Source of the DNA: Monarcha castaneiventris obscurior
Taxonomy: Eukaryota; Chordata; Aves; Passeriformes; Monarchidae
Length of the DNA stretch: 64,000 nt
Direction of reading: 5' to 3'
Assembly: GCA_026261815.1 (NCBI GenBank)
Contig: JAMPIT010000350.1
Location: 2,542,001 to 2,606,000, forward strand
Positions 1-13,675 of this stretch are shown one piece after another (positions within the stretch are counted from its first letter, which is position 1; each line of letters opens with the position of its first letter). Under the pieces are notes generated by a model. That model made no database searches, was not told the DNA's origin, and was given only the letters and a program-made list of their open reading frames with translations. A program made the translations under genes and the position numbers.

Positions 1-880
1 GTGAATAAGGAAGAAATGTAACAATTACTTTGAAATAATTCTTTCAAATGGGAATGGAAATGAATGCAGAAAAAGAGGAGGAAATTATACTTCTGATACA
101 CTTGAGGTTGCTAAGATTATTCTTGATGCCTTATAATTTTCTTGCATCAGAATAAGATTGAAGAGGGAGATAATATAAACTTGGACTTCTGTATTTTCTT
201 TAAGGAGAAGACTGTGTTCTGGTGGAAATGTCCTGATGGAATTGTCAAGAGCCTCCAAATTGTCTGTCCATAAACCAAGTGATCCAAATACCACACTGAT
301 CTCATTTTCTTTGGGTTTCACTCTTTTGCAACACAAGAGAATGTGACCATGAATAATGCAGTTTATTTCAATGCTGTCACTACAGCATGGAGTTATATAT
401 GCATAATCTTAAGGCAGTATACAGCTAAATACATACAGTTCCAGCTGGACATCTAATATCCACCTTAACATCTTAAAGCCAAAAGAGCACATCACATAAT
501 CTAGTGCGACTTCAACCAGAAGGCTGCTTGTTGTACATTAATGGTTAATGCAGGAAATAAGCCTGAAAGGGACCCTCTGGACCTTCTAATGTAAACCTTT
601 GCTGTTACATTCAACTCAAATAACTAAATAAAGAGTAATTTATCCATTTCTTTAAGTTTTGTTGCTGGTATTAACTGCACTGAAAAACAGTCCCAAAATT
701 TCATTCTTTGGAAGTGGAGAAAGCCTAATTATTTATCAATTTTCAATTAATCTATTTTATTAATTTAATTCTGAGTATAGAAATATTTATGCCAATTTTT
801 GACAGCCAGGGCTGCTCACCAATTAAAACAGATTTTGTTCTTTGTGATGTTCACCCATAATTTGTTGTACCTCCTCCAGC

Positions 881-952
881 CCTTTTATTTTAGCCTCTGT
901 TGTTACTAGTCTCCTTCCTTTTATTTTAGCCACTGCTACTACTAGTCTCTTT
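881..952 (+). repeat. 36-bp tandem duplication, two copies
   Basis: Copies at 881-916 and 917-952 both begin CCTTTTATTTTAGCC and share TACTAGTCTC near the end; 31 of 36 positions match. The divergence points to an old local duplication. Confidence 0.9.
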
Positions 953-3900
953 CCATAATACAGGAAACCCTCACTGTTCTCCTGGTTGTCCCACTGAGCC
1001 ATTTGTGCATATGTTAGTTTGAATTCCCTGCTCTTAAACAGGGGTGACTAGTTAGTGTATTAACTTCATGTCTCATAGCATGTCCCTGATAGAGGATGAG
1101 TCTGAGTGTCCCTATTAGTATGACCCTGATACATCCTAAGATTGTTTGTGATCATTTTTTCATGTACAAATTAAATCATTACCCTCAAATCAGTGAGCTT
1201 TAAATCAGTGTGATCAGTTAACAATGCAGGTGTCCTTTGTTGCTTCTCATTAATGAAGCCATCATTAACAGCAAGAGTCCTTGGTTTGCCCAAACTGAAC
1301 AGAGTAAGGTCTTTGAACTTTGCTTTGGTCTACTTTCATGTGGGGTTTTCAGTCATGTGCCATTTTAACAAAAAAGGCCAATTCCTGCTTCCCCTGTGTT
1401 GGATGTGTTCCATAGCTCTGTTCCAGCCCTGTGACTGCCGTGGCCCTGAGCACGTTACCCCTTTGCAGAAGTTTATCTGGCAGAGTCCAAGGTCAGTTCC
1501 TTCACTGATAAGAGCAGCTGTGAGAAAAGCCAGCAGCAAGGGCCAGTCTCTCCCTCAAGAGCCATTTTAAATCCGTGGCTTTGCGCCAGCCCTCACCTGA
1601 GCTGCAGCCGCTCTCTTCGCATCATCTCATATCTCCACCAGTCTGGCCCTCATCCAGACTCTGACTTGGCATCCTGGCTTGGCCTCAGACCTGCCTTGCC
1701 ACTGCAGCCCTGCTGGGTGACCATATGGGCCGTGTCTGACCCTGATCACTGTCTCCCGACCTAATCTTGGCCCTGGGTTGCTGCTCCACATGCTGGCTCC
1801 TTGATGAAGTGACTGCTTTCGCCTGCCTTGGGATTGTGCTTAGTTTCTGGCACAACTTCTGTTGCAAAGCAGCCAAATCTTGCTGCTCCCTGACATTCCC
1901 CACCCCTAAACACAGAGCCCCCCTAATTCCCTCATAATTCTATATAATGTACAATTTCGGGTGGGCAAGCTTGAAGAAAATGGTGGAGCAAATTAGGTCA
2001 GGATTTCTTGATTAAATGAGAACAGCACAGTGAAATGAAAGAGAAAAACTACAAACTGTGTGTACCTATTTTCTCTCTGAATCTCACCTTGGTTATGTAA
2101 AATTTTTTATTGCTTGTCTCTGTGGGATATTCATTCTAATGGTAAGCACTCTGCAAGAAGTGCTTCATCTTTTCTTATGTGTTTTTTTTTTAATATGTTC
2201 TTGCACATTGGGGAACTTTTTTTTTTTTATTATAGCCTCCAATTCTTTACTATTTTTAAGACTGTATTTATAGGAGGCCAACAAACCACTAGATGGCAAA
2301 CAGTTTCAGCAAGAGAGTTAATGCATGGGTATTGATACAACCTTCTGTCCTCAGCTTCATCATTCCTTTTCTGTCCAGCTTTGTGAGTTGGACCTGGGAA
2401 ATCTGGGTTGAAGCTGATATGGTCGTCCTTCTCCCTGCCTGTCCCTCTCTTTTGCTGTTCTAGGGTTCATGAGCCAGGTGTGGGGTGGATTCATACGAGT
2501 AATTTTTGCAAAAACTAACAGAAAAAAAAAAGTAAAAAGGAGAAATCAAGTGGTTTCCAGGCATTTCACTTCCATCGACCAGCCTGGAGACCCACTGTGG
2601 AGAACAAGATGTGTCCTGGGAGAAAAACCGTCCCAGCTTGGGTTGTTTTATGCTGCTGAGCAAAGGCACCACATATTCTTTTATTTGACATAGAATTCCA
2701 AGATTCAGGATGATACAAACATTAAATATGCGTATCATTATGAGCAGATAATTTCTACAAATTACTACAGATAGTCTCTCTGTATCCTGGTTTTCTATCT
2801 AAAAGAAACATGGCATGAATGCATATTTACAAAACAGAAATCCAGCTCGTTTTTCTAGAGATATTTTGAAAATAAAATGATACACCAAGTAATCATACTT
2901 CTATATACCATTAGCTTTTCTGGTCACTGTCAAGTTCTCTGTGAACATGTGTTTTAACCAGGATTTTATTGGAAGTAAAATTGTGTCCAATTATCCCTTT
3001 CAGTTAAAATATTCAGGGAGATCCAGAGAAAGGAAAGAATCCATCCAGCCAGAAGCCAGTGGAATTTCCATCTGTAGCTGAGTGGGTGGGACACAGACTA
3101 TTACCCTCAGCCCAGAGCACAGGACTTAAGAGGGGTGAGGTCTGAAGGAACCCACGCTTCAGAAAAGGCAGGAATGTGAAGGAGAGGTCATCAGCCAATG
3201 AAAGGTTATTGTACAGGCAAAATGCCCAAGGGATGGTTGTTTTTATTTTGGTAATTATTGTGGTTTTTAAGCCTTTATGTAAAGGGCAGGTAATCCAAAT
3301 ATCATGAAAGTCTCTGTAGCTGCCAAGTGATTCTGTAGCTAAAGGGAGGTCTGGGAATTTTGGCACTTTGTTGGTGAGGGTCTGGTAACTATGGTGCAGG
3401 AGGGCAGGAGTGTGTTTTATTTGCAATTACTTTTTGTTTGCTGGTTTTGGAAAATTACTTTCCACCTGAAGTACAGCTGGAAACAGATAGAAATGTTTGG
3501 TGTTTTGTCATTCAAAGAGCTGACTCCCTAGGACTAAGCCAGAGAGCCTGGTGTTTGTTACCCACTCAGAGGAAAGCTGAGGAGGTGGGTCTATCTTATG
3601 ACAGGAAGGCGAATTACTGCCAAGAAATTCTGCTAAACTGTAAATAATCCATTGCTTCAAAGCCGTGGTTCTGTCATACATAATAGACTGTGAAATCTGT
3701 GTGAGAATTTGCATCTCTGAGTAGGGGATTTTAAGTTAGTTGCCTGAAAGTCTTGACACTCTTTAATAGAAAGATACGTGAGTTTTTCCACAGGAAGACT
3801 TTTCTTACTCTTTTGAATTTCTGAAATTCTTCAACTTAATGTTATGCATAACATTTCATAGCAACAGGTCCTTCCTATGATAAGCTGAAAAAGCATGGAC

Positions 3901-3972
3901 AGTGTAATGTGAAATTTTTGAAACAAAGCAGAATTTGTCAGCACTGAATTAGAGCCTGATTTCCATCAATAG

Positions 3973-4001
3973 TGAACACACTTCATTTTGAAGTGTGTTC
4001 A
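3973..4001 (+). repeat. perfect 13-bp inverted repeat with 3-base loop
   Basis: The arms TGAACACACTTCA (3973-3985) and TGAAGTGTGTTCA (3989-4001) are exact reverse complements around TTT. No surrounding gene or terminator context explains it. Confidence 0.95.
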
Positions 4002-5279
4002 AAATGCAACCATACAATGTCATGGAAGGGAAAACCACTATGAAATACAGAATCACCATGTCCAGCTCATGTCTGAAATCCTTCACCTGCATGTGTGCGT
4101 TGGAAGATGGGAACGTATTCTGGGGAAACCAATGTTTGCTTCATTCTTAAATTCTTTCCCAGGTGTCAAATTTTACAGTTGCTGGAGACAAAATATGGGG
4201 CTTGAGAGACCTTTGGTCAAACATAAAACAGACTCTTCTTTTGTTGTGATGCTTTAATAATTTTCATATGTATAATAACACCCTGAAGTTGAACTTGTTC
4301 TTACTGGAGGACAGGAGTTGAGGACCAAACTCCACAACAACTTCCCTAGTAAATTTGGGCTGGGCCAATTTTTCCTCTACTACCAGTGTCACAAATCCTG
4401 ATCAGGACAGTAATTAGAGTCTTCAATTAAAGAAAGAGCGTTTCCAACTGCCCAAGAGTGGTGTTGGCAATGAATTACACCCTGACATGCACTCCTCTTG
4501 TCCGTTGGTCCCCACTTCTCTGGATAATGCTGTTACGAATTCTCAGTAACACATTTTCACTCTTTCCCAGAAGTCCATACAGTTGTTTTGTAACAACATG
4601 TGCAAAAAGTGTAAGTAAAATCTCTCCATCAAGCAGGGATGTTGATTGCTGTAGATGCTGCAAATCCTGCTGTGCTGTTGGTAGCAAGTGAATGAGTGAT
4701 GTATAAGGTCCTGCATGCTGATCTTTTCTACCTTTGAAAAATATCTCTTCATAGAAACCTCTGTGAAGGAATACATATCCTATTAGTGGTAGTCTAATGG
4801 TTTGTAGTGGGAAGCGGCTCAACTACACTTGAGAAAGGCTTTAGTGTGAGATTCCTCGAGGAAGAGTGATGCTCCCAGGTAGTGCACTGACGCAGGGGGT
4901 TGTGTGTCCACCAGGAGGCACAGCGAGCTCGGGCTCTGTGCCTTTCACAGCCCGGAACATGCGGCACGTACCGGCTCTGAGGGGGAGAAAAAGTGTTCAT
5001 CAGATTTTTACAGCCGGAGGGAGAAAATGTGGAGAGCTGGCAAGGGCCTGAATGAAATGCATGTATGTCAAAATATTCTCTGGTCCAAGGTTATCATTTC
5101 AACTAAATTTTGCTGCTGTTGCTCACGGTCATTGGAAGTCATAAGTCATATGGCCGAAAAATAAAAATGCTACTCAGTGTATGAAGCAATACTGGGACAC
5201 AGCTTCTTAAAGTACATGCCAGCAGTTGTGTGAGAGGCCAAATTAGATACCTTCGTGTACATGTGGAGAAGGACGAGGT

Positions 5280-5392
5280 TAGAATTATAGAACCATAGAA
5301 CATCCTGAGTTAGAAGGGACCCACAAGGATCATTGACCCTGGCCCTCCACAGGACTGCCCCAAGAATCACACCAGGTGATGCTGCAAACATT
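5280..5392 (-). mobile_element. CR1 LINE fragment, 3' end, minus strand
   Basis: The segment begins AGAATTATAGAACCATAGAA and continues with GGACCCACAAGGATCATTGA and a CCCTCCACAGGACTGCCCC block. This is the reverse complement of the conserved 3' end of avian CR1 elements, with the degenerate terminal octamer repeat at its left. Only about 110 bp remain. Right boundary approximate. Confidence 0.8.
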
Positions 5393-8300
5393 TATGGACG
5401 TGAATGGTCATATCTGTTACATCTTAACAATATAAAAGAGGTTGCAAAACCAGCTGGAAGCTTACCAGTAAGTGCTTGCATGTTTGGGACTTCATGGGAA
5501 TCCAGGCTGTAATAAGCTTATCAGTTATGATCCTCCTCTGACAGTGTAACTGGAGTTAAAAACAAGGATCCTTCTCTCTGATCCTAGAAGCATGTATAGC
5601 ACATTAGGAATGTGAACAGTAGTGTTTTCCAAGTTGCAAAATTTTGTACTTTTTAAAATACTGTAGTCAAATTCTTCTTTTATGTAGTTTCAAAATCTGG
5701 TAATTAGCTAGGAATTGAAAATCTAAACCCAAGCAAGTAAGAAGTTCTCTTCCCAGGCTTGAAGAGAAACCTGAATATAAGAAAAGAAATAAAGAGAACC
5801 CCAAACTATTATTAAGTCCTCATGAGTTTTGTTTCTTAATGCCAGCCTCATGACTTTCTGGGAAGCGATTTATTGAAAGCCTTGGTTTGACAATTCTGTG
5901 CTTGGCTAGCTTGGGCTTGACCCAAGTCCCCTTTTTCTTGGCAGCACTTAAAACAGTTGAGATGTAGCCTATGCTCCTTTGTAATCCAAGATTGCTGCAT
6001 GCAGTCAAGAACCTTTAAGCATGGGAAATGAATAAAGTGATCCAAAGCCGTGGGGCCCGGCTGGCGGTGAGGGCCAGCAGGGCTGGGATGAGGAGCCAAG
6101 GGCCCGCTCTGCCTCCCTGGGACCAGCTTCTATGCGGGTTTAGTCCAGCTGACACACTCCGGCTGGTATAGAAATTCTGTTTGACTTTTAAATTTTGCTG
6201 GCTTAGCTGGCAGTAGTCCAGCTGCTGGAAACTCAGTTGCATAGAGAGAACTCTGCTGATATTTCCAGTTCTTCAGCATTCACATGAGCTGCTGCTGCGC
6301 AGCAGAGACGCAGTGTGCGGCCATCTCCTGCAGCAGGTCACGTCCTGCTGGAACAGTGCGGCAGCAGCGCCAGGCATTTTCGTGACCGTTCAGCAATCTC
6401 AGCAGCAAAGCAGCAATAAAACAATGCTTCCAATGTACTCCACTGGCTTTACTGCCGGCTCTTATTTCAAGGCAGAGCGCTACGCTGGCGTATACATACC
6501 ATGCAGTGGGTTTCTCCCGCGCCGCCCCGAGGGCCCTTAGCCAGAGTGCAGGCACAGGGTTGGAGTTAGCAGCCCATAGCGGTGCCACTGTTGTTCCAAA
6601 CTGCCCGACCCTGTTACTCTTTCATACACTTGTGTTTTCTACGTAGAAGCAAGGGTATCAGAATCACGCAGCTCTCAAGCCTCAAACCAGGCCAAAATCT
6701 GTGATTTAAACTGGCACAGCTGTGAAGTTAGCAGAGTCCTGCTGTGCTGACCAGCTCAGAGCTAGGCTTACAGTCCCAACGCAGAGGCCTGCGCAAAGAC
6801 AAGCAAACAAATGTCTAACTTCAGCTTTTATGCCCTCTGGAATTAACTGTGATACTTTTTTTAGTAACCCTAAAAGCAAATGTCTGTCAAAGTTTCCTTG
6901 TAACACCTTGGTCTCACTGACTTGCTTGCAGTTGTGATTTCAGGACTGGTGTTGGTGGCGCTTGACAGCTTTTATCTGTAGCTACTCTCTTGCTAAGGTG
7001 GGAGAAATTTGAACTATGCTGTTACATAATGTAGAAGCAAATGCTTTTCCAGAAATTACTATTTGTTTATTGAGGGAGGGTAGGAGTGTGTGGGCTGTTT
7101 CCTGGGCCACCATTGTTGCAGTCATTGCAGGCCTGCTTGTGTCTCTGCCATTTGCTAGCTGGGACATCCAATTAATTGGATTGAATTTGTTTCCTTTTGT
7201 TTCTACCCATTCTAGGTTAATAGTTCAGAGGTATGAAAGATGGAAGTTCCTGGCACTGTGAACATATGAACAATTGCATTCAAAAGACTAGTCTCACTGC
7301 ATGAATGACCAGTTGTCACACAACAGCTATAGGAAAAATGTATTTTTACATCAGTTTTATTACAAACACACAAATTTTACTGAAGCTAAAATACTTCAAT
7401 TCAAACTCAAGGGCACAGAGTTCTATGCTTTTATTTGAGAGTATTATATTTTAATAGAAGTAAACAGAAGTTAGCAGTTAGAACAGCACTCACCCTCCAG
7501 CACCACTCTGGAACACAACCTGTGTCAAGATGCACCTGTCCCTTGTGGAGATGTCATCCCATATGACACCTGAGAAATGCTCACAGGCAGCCCATGGGCA
7601 TCCCATCTCTATACCGATGCAGAGTGGTGGCCAAGGCTGAGCTGTACTTACTGAGAACCAGCCTCTGGGGTTCTCTGAGGCTCTCAGATGCCCATGCTGC
7701 ATGGGCAGGCTTATGCCTGACAGAGCACATTTCTTCTACAGGATGAGTGTGGAGCATCCCTCAAAAGGCAGCTGAGATACAGCCACCCAGACCAAACATG
7801 AAACCAGAATTACTCACATCCTTCCCTGCAGGATTAATGTCTCAAGTTTATCTTCCTCCGCTTCACAAGGAAAAAAATCTGAGGAAAATCCTTTTCCCAG
7901 ATTTTTGCTATAGCTCTGACATCTTGTGTAAAGAAATATAACAGTCACAGCCTAAATTTAGGATAAACAGCCATCTTTGCTTGATTTGCTGAATTACCTT
8001 TTTTTTCCCCACGGATTTCTTTTTGGCTTTGTGTATTTTGTAGGAAAAATACCAGTCCAGTGGTTTTGATTTCACTGAATCTGGAAAAATTTAGATCACC
8101 GGTTCTGCAAACCAAAATGCAAATGAGCAGTTCTTTGACTAAAATGATCAGTACTACTAATGAGACTCATAGCTCTTTTGAGACTAACTTTACTCTGTGT
8201 TTTATCTTACTGAAATAGAATGTAGTGAGCTTTTGAGTAATACAACATTAGGTACTACACAAATATTTTTGTAACTGATATATCTGAATATATTAAGATG

Positions 8301-11300
8301 CAGATGAGCAGATAGAGTATCTTAAACTGATGAACAAAAGTGTTAGCAATTAAAAATCTCTTCCAGGGATTTTGAAAATGTAATGAGAAGCAAATGACGT
8401 CTCATTATACTAACATCTTGAAAAGGCCTGAACCTTCTCTAAAGCATTGCTCTGAAGACTTTAGTTTTGAAGAAGAAATTTCAGCAGTTCAGCAGAAGTG
8501 AAGAAGTGGGCAGAGAATGTGCCTACATGTGCATGTGACTACTGCTGCTGGTTTTACTCACAGTATCTGGATTAAAAGCCCCTATGCAGACTTCAGGCAT
8601 ATCTTGATTTTGCTTTTTAAACCACCTTAACAATACAGCCTTCCTTGCTATATTTTGCAGGATGTGGTGTTTCAGTTTCATCATGCAACTACTAATGAAA
8701 AAGACATGTAAGCAAAAATGTTATGTTCTGCTCTGCTACCGTTGGCAGTAATATTGTGACTATGCCACAAATTGAAAGATAAGCAGGTTGCAGTGAGAGC
8801 TGGTCTCTCTTCCTCCATACAGTTTTAAAGGAGGACTACTGCCATCAGATTTTGGATATGTGGGAGAATGAATATCAAAATGAGCCATTGCAAATACAGT
8901 GAACTATAAAGAATCTTGGGTGGAACCATGACAGACCCTTCCACAGGGAACGGTGGTGCTTTCGAGGATCTTAATAGTTGGCTATTGCAGTTCAACTTAA
9001 AAATTTAAATTTCTAGGAACAGCTATAAACAGAAATCCATCTCACCCTTTTCATGGTCTGTTGCATTTGTGAACAAGGTTTTCCAAGCCCCAATAGTTGT
9101 ATAGTAACATCTGAAATGGATCTCTGCATAAATGAATTTCCCCAAAGCCTAAGTTGCCTAAAAGAACTGACTTCCTACAGTAATGAAGGATTTTCTGAAC
9201 AGTTGTGTAACATGTATTTCTTACATTCCCCTACAGGGTACATGCTCCTAAAGGGAACTAAAAAAATGACCTTTCAGAAAAAGAGAGTTTGGAGCAATTA
9301 CTTGCTCTTCAGCAGTCTCTTAGAAACTTTGCTTTACAGAATTAAACCTTAGAGATTCCTTCCTCTGCTTTTCCTTGAGGCATGTGTAGTTTGATCATTG
9401 ACATGCTCTCTCTGTGGGCTAAACCTAGTTTTATTTCTAAGAAAATGTTGAGCTCACTGAAGCATATAACTTGCCATACAGCATTATGTTCATTTAGCCT
9501 AGCTGTGTATCTGTGACTGTTGTCGATTCCCAGTGCTTCTGAGAAGATGCAAAATCAAAGCAAACTCAAACATGTTTTCGACAGAATTGGGGTGATGGAG
9601 ACTTCATCCTAATTACAAACTTGTTTAAATGTTGTGTTTCAAGCTGCTTTTTTCTTTTAGTACCTCTTATGTAAATAACAAGAATATCCAAAAATACAGT
9701 AATCCAGGACATGAGAATATTGTCCTCCCTCTTAGACTCCTGCTGTGCATTTTGACTTTAATAACATCCTGGAGCAGCGAGTTTTGCAGTCTATTTTGTT
9801 ATTTGATGAAAAGACAACACTCAGAACTGTCAGCTACACAGCTTGCCTCCTCTTGTACTACAAGACTAAGAAAATGAAAGCTCTCAAACCACGTTCTTGA
9901 TGCTATTTTTATGTTTGCAATCCTTTTGCTAGACCTTGAAGTAGAATCTATAAGGGAATATTTACTAAAAAGTGACCTAAAAATACTGCATTTCGTATTC
10001 ATGAACAGCTTAATAAAACAGAACTTAGAAAGGAGGAAAGTAGATGGGATAGCAATTACACTTCCCCTAAAAGAAAGTGGTCATAACTTAGAGTGGTCCC
10101 CTGATTTCTTAGGGCAGGTCACAGCTAATTACCCTCTTAGGTAATGCTTTGTTCACTGGCACTATACCTCAAGTCCAGTGTATTGACCACCAGCCTCAAT
10201 CCAGGCTGTTGTGTGTTGAAACAACACCATGTAATTTGGGTGGGTTGATCGCAGCCCTCTGCTGTCCTTTCCTACTCACCATCCTGATGGCTGTTGCTTT
10301 TTGTCAGTCCCTTGTTAGTGATTTTGTGCTTTTTCATAGGAGATAACATATAAAGACACAAATAATCCTTGTTGTGCCAGGAAGATTGCTTTTTACGGTT
10401 TTCCCTTCTAGGAGCTGCTGCAACCCGAGGCTTAAAGGGAGGTTTTAGATTCAGATGACTGCTAGCCCTGAGCATGTTTACACTGAGTTAGTTTGCCCAG
10501 GCTTTTCACACATTACTGCAATTACATCACAATTTCAAAGTTATACCATGTTTTTTCTCAGTGTCTGAACTGTTAACAGAAATACAACAAAGCATAATCT
10601 TCCAAAAGAAGGTTTCAAGCCTGCTTCTTTCTGCTCAGCTCCTTTTGTACCCACAGGATGCAAATGGAGCACTCACCCCCTCTTGGTTTTCCATTCCTTT
10701 ACAGTGCTCAGAGAAGGACTGTCTTTGTTTTTTCAAGGGTTTTTTTGTTTTGTTTTGTCCTCTCCTCAGCCTCAGGCCTGCATATTTGAATCTCTTCTTA
10801 TTTATTTAATTTCTTAGGCAAAAAGTTCTAATTCAGTTATAGGCCTTTTTTTCCATGCCAGTTCTGTATCCAAATGTCTCCTAATTCTGTAGCCTTCTAG
10901 ACTGCAACAACCAGATCATTGGTACATATATGAATCTTAAACATTTTGTTGATCATAAGTACTGTACTATCTACACTGACAGCCTCTTTTTCTGCAAACA
11001 ATATTTTTAACATATAATGTGCACAATTAGTTTTTTGTCTTCTTTACCTTGTGCAAACTTAACTTGACATTGTGCTCCCTCTACACAAACACTGAGGAAA
11101 TTTCCCCATTTTTCTGTAGATTGACAACAGAAATGAAGTTTGCAGGCACTGCTGATGCAATGAAGGAAAAAAAAATCTCAACTGTACTTAAATTATCAGA
11201 AATTATGTAAAGAAACAAGAAAGGGCAGATCTTCAAGGTACTAAACCTTTATTTTCATGCAAAACCTCAATAATTTTGACTGGCTCCATGCAGAAGAAAC

Positions 11301-13640
11301 TCCACATAGAAAATGATGAGCAATCAGCAGAGCAACCAGAGTAACTCTCCTCTTGACCTGTTAAGTGGGTGCAAGGAACATACTTTGTTTTAAAAGAAAC
11401 AAAAGGTGAGCAAACCTGACATCTTTACAGGAGGATTGCTCCATCTCATCTAATTACACTCAGAAGATGAACAGTTGGACTATAGAGATACATGCAGCAG
11501 ACAGATGTTGAACCTATTCCTCGAATTCAAGTTAGGGATATAACAAAATTTTGAATTTTCAGATAGAAAAGGTCATAATCACACCTGCTGGTTTCAATGT
11601 AGGCTGCAAGTAGCATTTAATGACAAATATCAAAATGAATAATGTGTTATCTACAGTCTAATCTGAACATTAGTTCAGGATACGGGAAAAAAAGCCTGTT
11701 CATTGTTTAACAAGGTAAATAGCTGGGATTGGTATTTCTTCTGCCTTCATAGGGAATCTCAGTTTTATAACTTTATTTTCAGCCCAGCTTTTGTCATCAA
11801 AGTAGGTTCCTCTGCAAGTTTACTTGATAACCTTAGAACCTGTTAGCCAAATACAACCAAATGCAACAAAGGTAGGAGCCTTGGAAGAAATTAATATCCT
11901 AGAAATTTCATGTAAATATCCTAGATATTTCATGTAAACATCCATCTGGAAAGGAGAAAAAGACAACTGAGGTGTTCCCAGTTGAGAAGGATTGACTGAG
12001 CAATCTGGTAACTTCTTGGTCCACAGGCAATCCACACGAGGCAGAGCTGACAAGTTTGCCTCAGCCACAGGAAAGAATTACAGCTACCCCAAGTCAGTCA
12101 GTCACGGGGCTCTGTTCCCAAGCACTCACAACCTAAGTCAACCTAGTTTCAAGGAGAAACGTAACTATTTTGTAATTTCAACTTCAGCAGCATCTGAAGT
12201 GTCAAATCTGCCCTTATGTACCATCCTTTCAATCTCTGTTCACCAGGTAACAGAAAACCATCAGCAGAATTTAAATCCTTAAGGGGACTAATTTCCCATT
12301 TCAGTTTAATCATATGTCATTGTTTTGGTACTTGTAATATTGTAGCCCATCTGGTTCTTCAACCACCTTTGAGGTGTCCTTACGGGTAGTCAAAGACTGC
12401 ATCTTTTAATATTTTTTTCTAAGGTAAATAAATACTCTTAAATCTTTCAGACCTTCTTCATACACAGTGAAATGAAAAAGAAGCAGCCTTTAAAAATTTA
12501 CTTGGAGACAGCACATTGAATATCTTAGCACCCTAGAATTATCTTACCTTTCTCCTTTTCCTGCCTTGTTTCTCTTTGATGAACTTCAGTAAAGGGTGAT
12601 TTGATCTGATAAGTTTCAATTGCAACATAGCTGCTGCAAAAGCATGTGCCCTCTTTAGGCTAAATTACCTTCATGCTTCCAAATTACATCTTTGTAGGTG
12701 TGCTAATGATAAAGATTTGATAGTATTCTGGTTCAGCAAATGAAGTGCCTTGATACATTCCTCACTTGTTATGCTTGTGGGATGGAAAAAATTCATCTCT
12801 GGGGATATCTGCCTCAGCAACAGAGCTGTAACTGGTTTTAATGACACATGCTTTTGCTAACATCAGCTCAGCCTTCTTGTTCCTAAGTTCCTTCAGAAAT
12901 TTAGAATGTCTGTGGACTTAAGACCTTGTACTCAGTACTGGCAGATTAACACTGAAATAAGCCAGTGATTTCAGTGGAGGCACAGAACATTTAAAATGAG
13001 AGGAATTATATTCAGTCTCTCACTATCTCTTTACATAATGTTAATGCTGAGAATTTTTTGGGGTTTTTTGCTATTTTTTTGAGCAGAGTTTCATTGTTAA
13101 GGTTTAGCTGGAAAAAGCTTTGGCAAAAATGAGTTGAGGAGACTTGTGGAATATCCCCTTTAAAGAGGCAATGAAGTGTTTCCTTTAGGCATTTTTTCAT
13201 CTTTTGTGGTGCTACTGGCATGCCATCAAAAATGGCCCATATCCGGAAAATACAAACCTGAACAATGTACTTCAATTTTTATCTTTTTTCCCCCCTCAAG
13301 ATATATAAGTATTCCAGAAAATTCCCCAAAATAAAAAAAGGCTGGATTTGTGAAGAAATATGTACTCCTATTTGGAGGTTTTGACATCTACATTTTTGTA
13401 AATCTGGGAGATGACAAAATCTTGAGAACATATTTTGCCTGAAATATTGTAACACTCCTTCTATAGTTTTGCTTATTTCTGCTTGTTAATAAAGAAGCAA
13501 GTAAATGCAGTAAAATTAGGAGGGATCAGGACCTAAAAATACTTCAGTGATGGATTCCTAGCAAAAAGCTCTACCTTTTATTATGATTTTATTTATTTCA
13601 CAAAGTGTATGGCTGTCTCTCAGAACAGTGTACATCCACC
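5393..13640. other. intergenic region, no gene recognised
   Basis: AT-rich non-coding sequence. Small GC-richer patches occur at about 6040-6130 and 6290-6540; the second contains the 14-bp palindrome CTGCTGCGCAGCAG at 6292-6305. A 22-bp tandem duplication lies at 11894-11937. The open frames here (for example 9053-9352 + and 9911-10144 +) are near chance length and show no family I know. Confidence 0.55.
11894..11937 (+). repeat. 22-bp tandem duplication, two copies
   Basis: The unit ATATCCTAGAAATTTCATGT plus AA (11894-11915) is repeated at 11916-11937 with one substitution (AAAT to ATAT). Confidence 0.92.
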
Positions 13641-13647
13641 TTAGGAG

Positions 13648-13675
13648 AAACAAACAAACAAACAAACAAACAAAC
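13648..13675 (+). repeat. (AAAC)n microsatellite
   Basis: About seven copies of the tetramer AAAC, followed by a degenerate CCAACC tail. Confidence 0.95.

Larger units (their letters stand above)
1..5279. other. intergenic region, no gene recognised
   Basis: AT-rich sequence with scattered short open frames on both strands that lack recognisable domains, including a 137-codon minus-strand frame at 3013-3426. A locally GC-richer block lies at about 1400-1910. A 36-bp tandem duplication (881-952) and a perfect 13-bp hairpin (3973-4001) are listed separately. The vertebrate neighbour expected upstream of RDX, FDX1, was not seen. Confidence 0.6.

Noticed and set aside
3013..3426. 137-codon minus-strand open frame
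   Set aside because: No recognisable domain and no splice or promoter context. Its length is compatible with chance in a window of this size.
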